From Nocardia asteroides (GTDB lineage: Bacteria; Actinomycetota; Actinomycetes; Mycobacteriales; Mycobacteriaceae): a stretch of DNA of 64,000 nucleotides. Under the pieces are notes generated by a model. It searched no databases. It worked only from the letters and a program-made list of their open reading frames with translations, and was not told the origin of the DNA. This document shows, in pieces, positions 63,752 to 64,000 of the stretch. The stretch is from positions 3,286,001 through 3,350,000 of the forward strand of contig NZ_CP089214.1 of the NCBI RefSeq assembly GCF_021183625.1, written 5' to 3'. Every line of letters begins with the position of its first letter. Within the stretch, counting starts at the first letter, position 1. A program made the translations under genes and the position numbers.

Positions 63752-64000
63752 GACGGCACCGTTTCGATCGGACCCGCCGACTCCGCGGCACCGGAGTTCG
63801 CGGTCTCGACGACCTCGCCTCCGGACAGCAGCGCGTCGACCGGTCCGCCATTCATGTCAGTATCCAGTTTGCGCAGGATCAGACCTTCGCGCAGCGCCCA
63901 GGGACAGATCTCGAGCGTATCCAGCGACAGTGCTCGCATACTCGCCTCCGCGACCAGCGCGCCGGCCACCAGTTGCTGCGACCGGTCCGAACTCACGCCT
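63748..64000 (-). CDS. Exopolyphosphatase Ppx/GppA, C-terminal fragment
   Basis: The last 83 residues are visible; the gene continues past the window. [20 protein letters not shown] and [16 protein letters not shown] match the C-terminal end of the Ppx/GppA family, where ALREGL is a signature. It breaks long-chain polyphosphate or pppGpp. The stop overlaps the membrane-protein start (ATGA). In M. tuberculosis ppx1 (Rv0496) precedes Rv0497. Confidence 0.85.
   Translation of the reverse strand, partial: GVSSDRSQQLVAGALVAEASMRALSLDTLEICPWALREGLILRKLDTDMNGGPVDALLSGGEVVETANSGAAESAGPIETVPS

Overview
This window is a high-GC actinobacterial chromosome segment, most probably from Nocardia or a close mycolate-producing relative. 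The evidence is gene content and order: two blocks match my memory of Mycobacterium tuberculosis order. One is tRNA-Thr/Met, rpmG, hadAB, tRNA-Trp, secE, nusG, rplK, rplA, rplJ, rplL, mkl (the Rv0635-Rv0655 region). The other runs from ppx to htpX (the Rv0496-Rv0563 region). A Streptomyces-like rex-hem operon replaces the mycobacterial arrangement at hemA. No similarity search was run; names rest on motifs, length and neighbours.

Layout. 1-6600 (all minus): the end of a Mkl-type ABC ATPase, ribosomal genes rplL-rplJ with a long leader, rplA-rplK-nusG-secE, tRNA-Trp, a fused HadA-HadB dehydratase, rpmG and tRNAs Met, Thr and Tyr. 6700-14400: yajQ, htpX, polyprenyl diphosphate synthase, MenJ-type reductase, an AraC/VOC pair, two small conserved proteins, an MgtA-type mannosyltransferase and menG. 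14500-18800: one 1430-residue nitrate reductase fused to a CysJ-like flavoprotein. 18800-21500: aldo/keto reductase, TetR regulator and small genes. 21500-27200: menD, menB and menE with interspersed small genes. 27200-34300 is the most accessory-looking part: an AbiE toxin-antitoxin pair, a DrrAB-type exporter and a giant AfsR/SARP-family regulator. 34300-38100: menA, a Clp-N/HTH pair with twin operators, and a Cds1-like PLP enzyme. 38100-45500: BldC, then a minus-strand operon hemL-phosphatase-resA-ccdA-resB-ccsB. 45500-53800: small membrane proteins, then hemB, cobA/hemD, hemC, hemA and rex. 53800-64000: glutaredoxin-like protein, SerB1-like phosphatase, acyltransferase, epimerase, bS22, an excisionase-type HTH protein, proC, a thioesterase, a TIM-barrel protein, a repeat-rich membrane protein and the end of ppx.

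Function. Three themes recur. Menaquinone synthesis is spread over the first 36 kb (polyprenyl synthase, menJ, menG, menD, menB, menE, menA; no menC seen). Tetrapyrrole synthesis lies in two minus-strand operons, glutamate to uroporphyrinogen III (hemA, hemL, hemB, hemC, hemD), with hemL joined to cytochrome c maturation. Envelope lipid functions are represented by HadAB, MgtA and the acyltransferase. A near-consensus Rex operator overlaps a good promoter upstream of rex-hemA-hemC-hemD-hemB, which would tie heme supply to the NADH/NAD+ ratio.

I found no phage, insertion sequence, CRISPR array or clear undescribed multi-gene system. The most interesting items are the Clp-N/HTH pair with duplicated operators, a long composite intergenic palindrome at 55293-55387, the nitrate reductase with a PGRS-like glycine linker, the AbiE locus, the HadA-HadB fusion, and an 11-copy 18-bp repeat inside a membrane-protein gene.
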